A DNA stretch of 64,000 bases from Candidatus Tenderia electrophaga (GTDB lineage: Bacteria > Pseudomonadota > Gammaproteobacteria > Tenderiales > Tenderiaceae), in the NCBI GenBank assembly GCA_001447805.1, contig CP013099.1, positions 2,427,181 to 2,491,180 on the forward strand, read 5' to 3'. Position numbers and translations under genes: made by a program. Under the pieces are notes generated by a model. The model was not told the DNA's origin. It did no database searches and was given only the letters and a program-made list of their open reading frames with translations. Positions 7,598 to 17,649 of this stretch are shown piece after piece (position 1 is the stretch's first letter; each line of letters begins with the position of its first letter).

Positions 7598-8845
7598 TTA
7601 TAGTGTCGAAATACCGAGGAAGTTGTTGACACTATGCTTTGCGGTAACATCAAAAGGTAAAATATTCACCGTAGCTCCAGATCCCTTCAGTGTCATCCGA
7701 ATCGGCATCGTCATTTTCTGCTGCATGGGATAGACCAGAAAAAGGTCCTTTACCCGGTATCTCGACGCATAACTTTCCATTTGATACAGGTCTGCTTGTG
7801 AAATTCCTACCTTTTTCTCTCCCTCATCCAGTATTTTCCATTTTGCATCCGCGATTGCGACCACCTGATTATTCCCGTTCAAAAAGGATATGTCAGGCTT
7901 CATCATAAAGACATTTTCATCAGTATCTTGGCGCTTGGCGAAATATTTCTGAGGCCCTTGTTCTCTAACCCGAAGTCCTCTACCCCACGCCTTCTTACGC
8001 AATTCGCTGCCAACATATGCTTCGAATAACTGGTTCATATCAAACAAGAGCGATACACAGGTTTCCTTTCCCGCCAGGACATCCGGATGAAGCCCTCCTA
8101 TAAACCATCTGCACTGGTCAAATATCGCCTCATATCTAGCAGTTGAGCGATCAAAACTCAGTGAGTCCAATAACGCGGCATCTGCAGAAGAGTCGCTTAT
8201 CGGATCAAACCGCATAAGGAGTTCGGCCACTTGGATGCGGGCGCGATTTCCAATCGCTGTTCTTAGCAGAATCTTCAGGACATATTTCAATACCTGGTTG
8301 TGAAGGTTGTCCTCGCTTAACTCATCATATTGACAAAAAAGTCGCTCACGATGCGCCAGGTTCTGCTTGAATTGCTGCTCGATTCGTAATCTGCCACGCA
8401 ATACGTTGAGATTCTCCTTGAGCTCTATATATTTTCGAATCTTCCCCTGCATCAACTGGGCATGTAGTTGGTCGCAAAAATGCAGTATAAACACATCAAG
8501 AAGACTGTGTTTCTGGAGCGCAACCCCCGCTGTACCCGCACGACGGAGTTTCAATCGTCGAGCTTTGGAAAGCATGCGTACCAGCGCATACCGACTGGAT
8601 CCGGCGTCAACCTCAACACCGTAAATCTTGGGAAGAATTTCTATGGACAAATTCCCCAAAGAAATGACGCCACAATAGTGGCCGAATTTGATTTTCTGAT
8701 TTCCCCAGGACCATGCTTTTGCTGGCAGCTCTTTTTCGAGTCTTGCGAGTGCGTCCGCATGCGCATACTCGAGCGCCTTCTGGCCGCGCACCCGAGACCG
8801 CAGAATTGGGATCGACTCATGCTCGATGACCGTCAACACCTCCAC
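7598..8845 (-). CDS. mcrC: McrC, nuclease subunit of McrBC restriction
   Basis: A 415-residue McrC. The N-terminal LEYAHADAL region, NLSIEILPKIYG and the mid-protein LRGRLRIEQQFKQN are family features. Near the C-terminus a PD-(D/E)xK-type site can be read: MKPDISFLN, then VAIADAKWK. McrC joins the McrB GTPase ring and cuts modified DNA. It starts 2 bp after the McrB stop on the same strand. Length is somewhat above E. coli McrC, as in many mobile-element homologues. It ends the leftward defence operon. Confidence 0.85.
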   Translation of the reverse strand: MEVLTVIEHESIPILRSRVRGQKALEYAHADALARLEKELPAKAWSWGNQKIKFGHYCGVISLGNLSIEILPKIYGVEVDAGSSRYALVRMLSKARRLKLRRAGTAGVALQKHSLLDVFILHFCDQLHAQLMQGKIRKYIELKENLNVLRGRLRIEQQFKQNLAHRERLFCQYDELSEDNLHNQVLKYVLKILLRTAIGNRARIQVAELLMRFDPISDSSADAALLDSLSFDRSTARYEAIFDQCRWFIGGLHPDVLAGKETCVSLLFDMNQLFEAYVGSELRKKAWGRGLRVREQGPQKYFAKRQDTDENVFMMKPDISFLNGNNQVVAIADAKWKILDEGEKKVGISQADLYQMESYASRYRVKDLFLVYPMQQKMTMPIRMTLKGSGATVNILPFDVTAKHSVNNFLGISTL

Positions 8846-8847
8846 TA

Positions 8848-11478
8848 TCAGGCACTCTCTTCGTACACTTTTCTAACTGCATCGGGCGTGATCTCATCGG
8901 GATCTACAACCCGGTATTCCGTCAGGTCATCGAAGTCGTCATGATCGAAACCAAGCACCTCTTCTTCGTTTAGCGTGTCATGGCATACAATTTGAGGCTC
9001 CAGTTTTTCTCCTGCCGGCCCTACATCACGGAATACTAACTGGACCCGGTGCCAGTCCTCATAAAAGTATTCCTGAAGTAGAGGGATCACCTGGTTAAAC
9101 AACACCTCCTTGAGCCCAATAAAATCACGCACATTGATGAAATACGCGTGCCCAAGCGTCATATCTCTGTTTAGCAAGAAACGGATACGACGATTCATGG
9201 CCTCCAACAACGCGCGCAAATTGATTACGCCGCCTTCGCCATCTTCGATATAACCATCACCACGTGAGCCGCTGATCACGCCCGCATCCGGCATTAACTC
9301 TTTGAATTGGAAACGGCGGCGTAACGCGGTATCCAGCAGAGCAATTGAGCGATCCGCCGTATTCATTGTCCCGTAGACGTCCAGATTACCCGGTACGCCA
9401 AATCTCACCCCAGAATAAGGCAGAGTCAATTCCATCCCTGCCTTTAGATATCCGCCGTCACTGTATATCGCTCTTTTGTCTGTTTCGATCAGAGTAATCA
9501 GCTCACCAAATATCTTGGCAATATTTCCTCGATTAATCTCATCAATAAAAATCCCATATCGTTGGCCGGGATCTGCTTTTGCCCTTTGGCAGATTCGCTT
9601 GAACACGCCAGGTACAACCTGATACCCAATATCTCCAGTCTCTTCATCCTGGATGGGCCTTATGCCTTCAACAAAATCTTCGTAGCTGTAGGCCTGATGA
9701 AAAGTCACAAACTCGAATCTTTGATGGGATACTTCTTGTTTTGGGCCAGTTTTCCAGTTTTTTGCGAGTTCTATCTGTTCTGCACATTCTTCTTCCCAAT
9801 CATCTACAAGAGACCACACGCTATTTGGTTTCTTATCGAACACAAGGGGCACACTACGGTTCTTGTACTGGACGGTGCTGGAGTTCTCCCACGTATGCGC
9901 CTGAAGATTCGCCCATATTGTTTGCGCGATGTTCCGATCACGCCCCATGGCCTTTGCCTTCAACTGAACATATTCATGATTCAAAATCGCGTTGACTTTG
10001 CCCTCCCCGCCAAGGTCGTATACTGCCGCGAAGATGACGTCGAACCACCTCGCATCCAGCAGTTCCTGAATCAACCATGCTTCGCGGCCCAGGGTCTGCT
10101 TCCTGCTCGAATATTTTTCAACCAACCTGTTGAGCTGGTAGGTCTTTCCAGTTCCAGGAGGACCGTACAGGATTAGATTTATCGCATCTGCTATTTTGCC
10201 GTTCACCTTCTTTTTCTCAGGCGTCATTGCCGCCTCTACTACTTTTTCCCATACTTTCTCAAGTATCCCGGCCGATCGCTGTTTGATCTCAATACCGGAG
10301 GACTGCGGCGACCATTCTTGCTTGTCGACCTTAATTCGCTCCAAATCAGATTCAGTTATGTACGGATCATTCTGTAGCGGATCCTGAATCCGTGAGAACG
10401 CCACATCCACGTAGCGACGTACCTCGCCTTTCTCTGCCTTCTCCTCATCCCAATGGGGCGCCTCGTAGGGTTCAGACACAACATTACCAATGGCTATGAT
10501 ACCCTTGGGCGGCTCCCCTGCTCTCACCAGAAACGCCTTGTCACCCGTGCTAACGTCCTGATTCGCACATGCCCACCGGTGTGTCACGGTTTTCCCTTCA
10601 TGCGTCGCTGCTCTATCATCAGCCAGCGAATCCCACACCCAGTTCTTGGGATTCCAGCTAAACAACCAAGTCCTGATCTTCGAATCACCCCAAAGATCCC
10701 GAAGCGGGGTAACATAAAAGTCCAACTCGTTAGTGCCATACTCATCCTCTTTCTGCTTCCGTATTTCGATAAGATTCCGATCGATCTCCAATGCCGATAG
10801 CCCTCTAATCTGCGCTGCAGTCTTTCCGGAAAATGTCCTGACGATTCTCCTTCGGTCTGTCCCACCGAATATCCGTTCAAAGTCATCAGGAAAAAGTAAA
10901 AACAGGAGCATATGGCGCAATTGCCTGGCGTCGCATTCCGGTACCTGCTCAATCCACTGAGCGAACCCCCATCCATCAGAGAGGAGCTTGTCTCGCTCCG
11001 ATTCAATAAGACGCTTGAAGGCAATTACTGTGCGGATGAAGAACACCAACTCCCGCCAGCGGTTGGTATTATAACTTGTACCGGCGCTGCCTACCCCACC
11101 AAGAACATCGTCAGCCACCCAAGCTGAATCCTGAGGAAATGGTTCACCCGACCATTCCCAGATACTCTTAATACCCTCACGCTTTTTTGATTCGCCGATA
11201 TTGCTCGGGCACAGGAGCATTAACCACAGCATCTCTGCTGCGAGTTGCTTCACCCGGGACTCAGTCGGTTCAAGCTGAGCTTCCAATTTTTCGTAGAAAT
11301 TTCCTTCACCTTCATCCGGCTGGTTTACAAAGTGCTGATCCAGTGCCTCAAGGTTAGGCAATGTCCATACTTCGCCCTGCTCGAACACTGAACTATCCGA
11401 CCGCAATGCCACTTCTTTCCAATGTTGAGCCGCATGGAGTATTGGCTCGACTATTTTCTCTCCGCAGTACCGGCTCAT
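8848..11478 (-). CDS. mcrB: McrB-type AAA GTPase with N-terminal EVE-like domain
   Basis: An 876-residue protein. The AAA module has Walker A GPPGTGKT (about 439-446), a Walker B region FIDEINRGNIAKIFGE and the McrB signature MNTADRSIALLDTALRRRF. Residues about 270-365 (WLFSWNPKNW through VRRYVDVAFSRI) look like an EVE domain, which reads modified bases in other type IV enzymes. The first 260 residues are a helical domain I do not recognise. McrC follows directly. The pair should restrict DNA carrying modified cytosine or similar bases. Confidence 0.87.
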   Translation of the reverse strand: MSRYCGEKIVEPILHAAQHWKEVALRSDSSVFEQGEVWTLPNLEALDQHFVNQPDEGEGNFYEKLEAQLEPTESRVKQLAAEMLWLMLLCPSNIGESKKREGIKSIWEWSGEPFPQDSAWVADDVLGGVGSAGTSYNTNRWRELVFFIRTVIAFKRLIESERDKLLSDGWGFAQWIEQVPECDARQLRHMLLFLLFPDDFERIFGGTDRRRIVRTFSGKTAAQIRGLSALEIDRNLIEIRKQKEDEYGTNELDFYVTPLRDLWGDSKIRTWLFSWNPKNWVWDSLADDRAATHEGKTVTHRWACANQDVSTGDKAFLVRAGEPPKGIIAIGNVVSEPYEAPHWDEEKAEKGEVRRYVDVAFSRIQDPLQNDPYITESDLERIKVDKQEWSPQSSGIEIKQRSAGILEKVWEKVVEAAMTPEKKKVNGKIADAINLILYGPPGTGKTYQLNRLVEKYSSRKQTLGREAWLIQELLDARWFDVIFAAVYDLGGEGKVNAILNHEYVQLKAKAMGRDRNIAQTIWANLQAHTWENSSTVQYKNRSVPLVFDKKPNSVWSLVDDWEEECAEQIELAKNWKTGPKQEVSHQRFEFVTFHQAYSYEDFVEGIRPIQDEETGDIGYQVVPGVFKRICQRAKADPGQRYGIFIDEINRGNIAKIFGELITLIETDKRAIYSDGGYLKAGMELTLPYSGVRFGVPGNLDVYGTMNTADRSIALLDTALRRRFQFKELMPDAGVISGSRGDGYIEDGEGGVINLRALLEAMNRRIRFLLNRDMTLGHAYFINVRDFIGLKEVLFNQVIPLLQEYFYEDWHRVQLVFRDVGPAGEKLEPQIVCHDTLNEEEVLGFDHDDFDDLTEYRVVDPDEITPDAVRKVYEESA

Positions 11479-11565
11479 ACAGACCCTCCTGTTGTGTCAG
11501 ATACCCGACCTGTTCCTGGTTCCATTTCTGTACTCCTTGTGAGCGATGCATTCAACTGTCGCATA

Positions 11566-13308
11566 CTAGGCATCATGCTTGGTTGCATCGCAGACTTTGC
11601 GACTGACATCTGACGACGAGACCACATAGACTACGGATTTCGCACGGGATAGCCCCACGTACAGCAACTCTTGTTCCCGGTCTAAATCCAGAGTATCCAG
11701 CCCCCACAGAAATACTATCGGCGACTCCAGCCCCTTGAACCGCTTCACAGTATCAAGCAGTACTGCTTCCTCTCGCGTAACGCCTTCAACTGCCCATTGG
11801 CTAGGTCGAGGAAGCGGCCGCCCAAGAAGTTCGTCATAGTATTCCTGTTTACGTAACCCATCGGCCACAAGCACGACTATATCGCCAGGGACAACTTTCT
11901 CTTTTGCTATCAATTCCACTATCTTTGAATGTAATCGAGTTGCCTGAGCGTCATGACGCAGGGCTTCAATCAACTGGATCTCTTCTCCAGCTATCCCAGA
12001 CGGCACAACTGGTTCTCCCTTGTAATATTGGTATGCCGCATCATGAATCTGATCAGTGTTTCGACAATTGGTTACCAACAAATAGGATTCGTTCTTGATT
12101 GGAAATGAGCGCGCTCTTGAATAGATATTCTGATTGTCATCAAAGAATATATAGAGCGGACTCGTTTCATAATCTGCCAACAACATTTCAATCGGGAACC
12201 AATATTCTTCCCTGAAATCCTGACCTTCGTCACAAACAATTGCATCATACTGGTTCGGCACAACATCCAGTGAGTAACTGAGAGCAGCTGGGTATTGAAC
12301 ATCAAACAAATCCATTCCAGGGTATGTTTTTTTCGCCTCATCAAGCATCTCACGACCACTCTGCTCTCCCGCCATTTTGACGCGCAAATAACAAAGTTGA
12401 TGAAAACTCATTACGTCCAGATTTTCGACGGCCCCGCAGACATCTGAAAGATGATCGGCCAACTGTCGGTTATAGCAGGTAAGAAGTGTGTTAAACCCCT
12501 CAGATGCAAGCCTTTTCGCCTTCTCGACTGCCAACACCGTTTTTCCTGTTCCTGCACCACCACTGATCGATACCCGGCGCTGGGTTCTGAGAACATCCAG
12601 CACGCGGATCTGATCTTGCGTGAGCCTGAGGCGCTGTTCTTCTTGATCCCTAATCCGCGCTGAGATAAGCGGAGATACTTCAAACGAATGCGCGAAGGTA
12701 TTCTTAATAATCTCCATACCCCGTGGGCCAATTGGGTTTGCGCTGTTATCGTTACTTGACCAGTACTCCAATGCCGCCCCTACCCATTCACGAATATTCC
12801 TCAGATCATCTGTGATACCGATGAGGCACCCTGGAAGATCTGCCCGTACAATCGGCGCAGCTTCGTTAATATCCGGAAAAAATACGGCATGCCCGCAAGC
12901 AATGCGGCCAGGGCCATGTAGACCCCATCGCGGGTTCTCCCTTAGCTTTGTCAGGATCGAATACTTTGCACGCAATGCCTGCTCAACAGGGTTTTTTATT
13001 TCATGTTTAACGTTGTGACGATCAATGGAGTACCAGTGTCCTGTGTTACCTTCAAAGCACACGCCCCCACCCTTCACCTCGACGCAAAGGTAGCCATGCT
13101 CAGGATGGGCAATCAGAAAATCCGCTTCACCATCTCGAGCCTGATCATCTTCCCTGCGAAGGATCCAGTTCACCTGGAACAGCACGAGGTATGCTTCAGG
13201 CAATAGACCTCGTAGAGCCCGATAGAGTTTGGCCTCCGCTGCCGATTCCAGTCGATCGATTTCCCGCTCGCTGAGCTTAGGGATCATCTGGCCCATTGTC
13301 TTCCTCAA
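11566..13308 (-). CDS. NERD nuclease-like domain fused to SF1 helicase
   Basis: A 580-residue protein. Residues about 25-90 fit the NERD domain (Asp63 in GEADFLIAHP, Glu77-x-Lys79 in CVEVKGG), a restriction-nuclease-like fold. The rest is a UvrD/SF1-type helicase: Walker A SGGAGTGKTVLA (about 249-260), Walker B AIVCDEGQDF, and C-terminal VKRFKGLESPIVFLWG and YVGLSRAKSVVYVV. It overlaps the DUF3883 fragment by 32 bp and stops 87 bp before McrB, so it belongs to the same operon. Role in DNA degradation or McrBC assistance is inferred. Confidence 0.8.
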   Translation of the reverse strand: MRKTMGQMIPKLSEREIDRLESAAEAKLYRALRGLLPEAYLVLFQVNWILRREDDQARDGEADFLIAHPEHGYLCVEVKGGGVCFEGNTGHWYSIDRHNVKHEIKNPVEQALRAKYSILTKLRENPRWGLHGPGRIACGHAVFFPDINEAAPIVRADLPGCLIGITDDLRNIREWVGAALEYWSSNDNSANPIGPRGMEIIKNTFAHSFEVSPLISARIRDQEEQRLRLTQDQIRVLDVLRTQRRVSISGGAGTGKTVLAVEKAKRLASEGFNTLLTCYNRQLADHLSDVCGAVENLDVMSFHQLCYLRVKMAGEQSGREMLDEAKKTYPGMDLFDVQYPAALSYSLDVVPNQYDAIVCDEGQDFREEYWFPIEMLLADYETSPLYIFFDDNQNIYSRARSFPIKNESYLLVTNCRNTDQIHDAAYQYYKGEPVVPSGIAGEEIQLIEALRHDAQATRLHSKIVELIAKEKVVPGDIVVLVADGLRKQEYYDELLGRPLPRPSQWAVEGVTREEAVLLDTVKRFKGLESPIVFLWGLDTLDLDREQELLYVGLSRAKSVVYVVSSSDVSRKVCDATKHDA

Positions 13309-13641
13309 TAACCGTCATCGTTTTTAAGTTAAGAGGCATGTATTTTTTGCCCCTGGTTCCCCCAAAATCGACAAGCAGCGATATGGTCTGACCTCTTTTC
13401 TCCACTTTCTCGATGACAGCCTCACCGAGATTCATACAGTTTATCCTTGTTCCAACTATGTAACGCAATGTGGGATCCGCTGCTTCGTCAACAGCGACCT
13501 TCCGCCACTCGCCATCAAACATATATGAGTCAACCTTCATCGCCGGACTCTGAATGGCATGAATTCGGGCACAGGTTTCGTCGAGTGCGTGCTCTACAAC
13601 ATACAACCAGTACTTATCGCCATAATTCTGTGCTTCGCTAA
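13277..13641 (-). pseudogene. C-terminal fragment with DUF3883-like domain, cut by IS
   Basis: The leftward frame is open from the left end of the IS to 13277. It reads SEAQNYGDKYWLYVVEHALD, then IHAIQSPA, the hallmark of DUF3883, a domain usually at the C-terminus of helicases and other defence proteins. An in-frame TTG occurs at 13606 but has no good ribosome site. The N-terminal part is missing: upstream lies IS sequence and a stop. It could be the tail of the helicase at 14835-16910 or of a lost gene between them. Confidence 0.65.
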
Positions 13642-13705
13642 ACGGGTTTTACCCCGATTTCACGGACACATCTAAAAAGGTTAATAATAGCCGAGGAGGT
13701 GTGTC

Positions 13706-13993
13706 ATGCCAAAACGAAGGAAATACTCTACGGAGTTTAAACACGAAGCCGTTGAGATGGCGAGAACCAGTGAAGTATCCATCAGTCAGGTGGCCCGAGA
13801 GCTGGGAATTGAGCCGAATATGCTAAGTCGCTGGTGCCGAGAGTCGGTGAATGCAGGCCCCAAGGCCTTTCAAGGCCAAGGCAAGCCCAGAGATGAAGAA
13901 CTGGCGTCACTGAAGCGCGAACTGGCGAGGGTGAAGAAGGAGCGGGATTTTTTGCAAGAAGCGGCGGCGTTCTTCGCGAAAACGTCGAAATGA
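13706..13993 (+). CDS. IS3-family transposase OrfA
   Basis: A 95-residue protein with an N-terminal helix-turn-helix (YSTEFKHEAVEMA, SISQVARELGIEPNMLSRW) that binds the IS ends, followed by a leucine-zipper-like coil (LASLKRELARVKKERDFLQ). GAGGAGGTGT precedes the ATG. The stop overlaps the OrfB start by 4 bp (ATGA), so OrfB may be made by coupled re-initiation, by frameshifting, or both. Confidence 0.92.
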   Translation: MPKRRKYSTEFKHEAVEMARTSEVSISQVARELGIEPNMLSRWCRESVNAGPKAFQGQGKPRDEELASLKRELARVKKERDFLQEAAAFFAKTSK

Positions 13994-14859
13994 GATATCG
14001 AATGATCGAGCGCTGCCGCGATGCTTTTCCAATTCGTCTGATGTGCCGTTGTCTCAAAGTCTCGTCCAGTGGGTATTATGATTGGCAGGGTCGTGCCCCC
14101 AGCGCCCGCAGCCAGGCGAATGAGCGGTTACTGAAGAAGATACACCGTATTCATGAGGAAAGTGATGGTGTCATGGGGTCACCACGGATCTGGGAAGAAC
14201 TGCGCTATGAAGGCGCCCTGTGCAGTATCAACCGTGTTGCCCGCTTGATGCGGATCAATGGCATACAGGGCATTCCACAGAAGAAACGCTGGCATAGAAA
14301 GGGCGCAACTCACCGACCGATGGGTGTGCAGAATTACCTGCAGCGTGATTTTAATGCGAACGAGCCGAACACCAAGTGGGTCACTGACATTACATTTATT
14401 GAGACAGCCGAAGGCTGGCTCTATCTGAGTGCCGTGAAGGATCTATACTCGGACATGATCGTCGGTTGGTCAATGAGTCATCGTCAGACCCGGGAACTGG
14501 TATTGCAGGCCGTGCTGATGGCGCTGTGGCAACGGGAAGATCGAACACCGGTGATCTTGCATTCGGATCGAGGCTGCCAATTCACCAGTGGGGAGTATCA
14601 GCGCTTTCTGAAGGGTCATAATCTCATCTGTAGCATGAGTGCCGTGGGAACTTGTGCCGATAATGCCTCGATGGAAGGATTCTTCGGAATGCTCAAACGC
14701 GAACGGGTGAATCGGCGCATCTACCAGACACGTGCCGAAGCCAGAGCGGATGTTTTTGACTATATCGAGCGGTTTCATAATCCCAGACGTAGACGACGGC
14801 TTGAAACTTCTAAACAGGACAATTTATGCTTAACTCAACCGTCCGTGGAAACGGGGTAA
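13990..14859 (+). CDS. IS3-family transposase OrfB, DDE integrase
   Basis: A 289-residue protein with an HTH_21 segment (IHRIHEESDGVMGSPRI) and the rve integrase core. The DDE triad is seen: Asp in WVTDITFIE, Asp in LHSDRGCQFTS, and Glu in SMEGFFGMLK, with a downstream K/R. It ends inside the right inverted repeat, as is common. The frame is complete, so the copy may be active or only recently inactive. Confidence 0.92.
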   Translation: MRYRMIERCRDAFPIRLMCRCLKVSSSGYYDWQGRAPSARSQANERLLKKIHRIHEESDGVMGSPRIWEELRYEGALCSINRVARLMRINGIQGIPQKKRWHRKGATHRPMGVQNYLQRDFNANEPNTKWVTDITFIETAEGWLYLSAVKDLYSDMIVGWSMSHRQTRELVLQAVLMALWQREDRTPVILHSDRGCQFTSGEYQRFLKGHNLICSMSAVGTCADNASMEGFFGMLKRERVNRRIYQTRAEARADVFDYIERFHNPRRRRRLETSKQDNLCLTQPSVETG

Positions 14860-16910
14860 AACCCGTCCTCCCCTGATTTATCAAACCCGAGCTTTTCGAA
14901 TACCCGCTGAGCAATGATGCTGTCTGTTAAATACCCTTCCCTTGCATTTTGCACTGCTGCCAGCAACGCACCTCGGAGCAGCAAAATCTGTATAAAATCA
15001 TTAAAATGGCCAGCTTGAAGCGAGGCATCCTGCCTGTTATCGGAGAATCCGAGTAACTTTTTTGCATCCTCTTCCAGATCCGTGTCCCGTTCGAGCATAT
15101 AGCGCAGCGCTGATATCGTAAGCACTGTTGTGGCAGAAGAACGCCCTTCCCCGCTCAGACCGGTGACGCGGTTTGCGTCACGACCTCTGGCCGCATAGGA
15201 GACACCACAGCTTAAACAAAAGCGAAAACTTCCAGGAATAAACCAACCATGCTCTCCATCATGAGAGCAATGCCCGTTAGGCTCGGCGTATGTGCGCTGC
15301 GGGCAATATTTCTTGAAATTGCCTTTTACCCTGTAGTCACCTTTTTTAACCTCCAGCCAGTTTTCCGGATATTTTTCCGGATCAGCATCATCCCACTGCT
15401 GGCCTGAATCGAACATAAAAAAGCCAAAGTTTGTATCCTCATCATCATGGCTGCGCTCGTCGATATCACGAGGACTGATTTCGGTTTCGCCATGCTCACT
15501 AACGTGCCAGACAGGGTAGTACTCCTGACCGCACTGACGACAAAAATGTACGCCGAAGTATTTTTTTTCTCTATTTTCCCCTGGGGCGAATTGTTGCCCA
15601 GTCAAATCGAACTGACGCTTATTCTCCGGTTCTAGTGTTGCGTAGAGTGTATTTGCACCAGAAATAAATTGGTGGAGGCGGAATGCAAACAGGGGTTTGT
15701 TTTTGCTGTCCCGGCATTGATATGCGGTTAAAAGGAACTCCCTCAAATATTCTTCGCACTGTTGCTCATCAAGCCCAGAGTCATTAGCAAGCCGCTTTGC
15801 CGCATCTTTAATTGTCTGCGGCCGGGCTCTGACCCATCGGCCTTCCTCCTTGGCCAGTCCCAAGGACAGTTCTATCCACCCTGATACTGGATGCTCTCTT
15901 AACGCCTTAAAATCTGTATTTGAGGGAAACCCTGATTTGATGGCATCGGCCAGAACGGCTCCGACTGGTTTTCCCGAATGGGGTGTCTGCCGTTGCAGAG
16001 TCTCTGTTACGATGTTTTCCGCTTTAACCTGGGTTCCGAACAGTTTGCTCGCAACCTCGGATACGGCCTCATTTCGCGCCTGCAGAGTCCCTTCACTGGC
16101 CATAGTGGCAGACGTACCAATGCACAGAACATTCGAATTCAGTCTCTCCCGGACGCGCCGCACCAGCATTGCAACATCGGCACCCTGGCGTCCTCGATAG
16201 GTATGCAGCTCATCCAGCACCAAGTACTTGAGCCCCTTGGCTGCTTGCATTACTGTGCGATCGAGATCATCCTGCCGCGTCATTAGAAGTTCCAACATCA
16301 TATAGTTCGTCAATATGATGTCAGGAGGTATCGCAGCCATCATCTGACGTTCTTCCTGGGATTCCTGACCTGTATAGCGGCCATAAGTAACCGGTTTCGA
16401 TTCGCCATAATGCCCGAGGAATTTATCCAGCTCTTCTAACTGGCTGTTAACCAGCGCATTCATCGGATAGATGATGATGGCCTTTATTGCCGGAGATTGG
16501 GTTCCTTTAGACTTCAGGATATGATCGACTATTGGAAGAATGTAACTTAGAGATTTACCAGAACCGGTACCGGTAGTGAGAACATAACTCTCGTCCCGCT
16601 GCGCGATATCTATGGCATCTTGCTGGTGTCTGTGGAGCTGTGCAGAAAACCCTGGATTACTGCCCTCGCGCCCAAATCTGAATATGTCCTGACATGTTGA
16701 ATGCAGCTTTCCTGCATTTACCATTTGCTCGATATTTTGGCCAGACACATATGCAGGATTTAGTTGAACCAACGGTGCTGGCCAGTAATGTCCTGAGTCA
16801 TACCGATTGGTAACAAACTCCCGGATATCGTCAGCTTTTATCTTGGTAAAGCTAGTGGTGAAAGACCTGTAATCGGCAACGATTCTGTCGCGGTATTTGA
16901 AGACGTCCAT
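14835..16910 (-). pseudogene. Large DEAD/DEAH helicase, N-terminal part truncated by IS
   Basis: 691 codons remain; the last eight or nine come from the IS. Walker A is LTTGTGSGKS, the box II region is VLDELHTYRGRQGADVAMLV and motif III is GTSATMA. Two cysteine pairs (CRQCGQEY, CLSCGVSY) suggest a zinc element. This is the N-terminal half of the very large YprA/DruE-like helicases of defence islands, whose full length is well above 1000 residues; helicase motifs IV-VI are largely missing. The start is 2 bp after the HTH gene. Probably inactive. The DruE comparison is from memory. Confidence 0.72.
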
Positions 16911-16912
16911 TC

Positions 16913-17110
16913 CTAGCCTTCCTTGCTTCTGTCGGTATTGTCAGTATTAGTTCGTACCCAATTGTCGACTTCGTCCTTTCTGAATTTCCAGAGACGACCT
17001 ACCTTGTGGGCAGGCATATTCTTACGTTCTATCCATTTATAAATGGTGTCACGCTTGACCCCGAGATGGGTTGCGATTTCGTCCACCGAAAGCCAACGAT
17101 CATCAGTCAT
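16913..17110 (-). CDS. Excisionase-type helix-turn-helix protein
   Basis: A 65-residue protein of the HTH_17 (MerR/Xis-like) family: LSVDEIATHLGVKRDTIYKWIERKNMPAHKVGRLWKF. Such proteins occur both as excisionases and as small first genes of restriction or defence operons. Its stop is 2 bp before the start of the truncated helicase, so it heads that operon and may regulate it. No integrase is nearby, so an excisionase role is less likely. Confidence 0.78.
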   Translation of the reverse strand: MTDDRWLSVDEIATHLGVKRDTIYKWIERKNMPAHKVGRLWKFRKDEVDNWVRTNTDNTDRSKEG

Positions 17111-17423
17111 CGCCTAGCACTCCACTATGCAGCCTCGCCGAAGGCAAGCTCGGAAACCACCGAAAATCAACCACGCTGAGACTGTCACAGAACTTTGTCC
17201 AATAAAATCGGGAATATTTGGTCACAGAGTATTAGAATAGGTGGGTAAAAGCTAGGTTTTTTGCCTCTCGGCGCACAGATTGGCCAGAACAAGGCACTAT
17301 AGATCAATAGGTTGTGTAATTCATGCCTGCAGTTACCTGAAATGAATGACTGTGTAGGCATCATTTCTCACAAATTTATGGCAGCAATGAAGAATATCCT
17401 ATTGATTACACTATTTACCCTGA
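17111..17423. other. Intergenic stretch upstream of leader A
   Basis: 313 bp between the leftward HTH gene and the first structured leader. It is AT-rich and must hold the promoters of both units. No protein gene and no clear operator palindrome were recognised. Confidence 0.4.
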
Positions 17424-17575
17424 GCTAGCCTGAAGCCTGTTTTACCCGCTGAGTATTCAGCAACCCATGCTGGCTCAAGCCAGTACCCTAGCGCCTTCGC
17501 CGAACCGTGAAACGGGCGCAACGACCACTTGGTCGCCGGTTCATTCTTCATTCAGCCTAACGGCTTTCTTTTCTA
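17424..17575 (+). ncRNA. Structured leader RNA, copy A
   Basis: Hairpins: GCTGA/TCAGC (17448-17461), CTGGC/GCCAG (17470-17483), GCGCCT/GGGCGC (17491-17519), and CGACC/GGTCG (17522-17535). The loop of hairpin 3 has GAACCG (17502-17507), which pairs with CGGTTC (17537-17542) as a pseudoknot. The same layout recurs five more times in the window with compensatory changes. It resembles what I recall of the published radC RNA motif, found in leaders of genes for DNA-processing proteins; a covariance-model search would decide. Confidence 0.75.
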
Positions 17576-17649
17576 ACCCTGCCGGGGAGTGTTTCCCCGA
17601 ATCGGGATACCTCTCTGTGCATAATTTTTCAATTAACAGGAGGTAATCC
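17576..17649 (+). promoter_or_regulatory. Ribosome-site-sequestering module before DUF3275 gene
   Basis: The CGGGGA/TCCCCG hairpin (17583-17599) is nested between CCC (17577-17579) and GGG (17604-17606). CCTCTCTG (17610-17617) can pair, with one bulge, to the ribosome site CAGGAGG (17637-17643). One of eleven such modules. Confidence 0.65.

Larger units (their letters stand above)
13642..14866 (+). mobile_element. IS3-family insertion sequence
   Basis: 1225 bp bounded by 26-bp imperfect inverted repeats: 13642-13667 (ACGGGTTTTACCCCG...) and 14841-14866. The repeats match at nearly all positions. It holds two overlapping transposase frames. I find no matching target duplication: flanks read ...CGCTA and CCTCC.... 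It sits inside the leftward defence operon with its genes opposite to it. Confidence 0.9.

Noticed and set aside
9562-10176. 204-codon frame antisense to McrB
   Set aside because: No ribosome site or family features; McrB motifs are on the opposite strand.
16913-17110. ICE excisionase
   Set aside because: It has an excisionase-like HTH but no integrase nearby and is coupled to the helicase gene; a regulator role is more likely.
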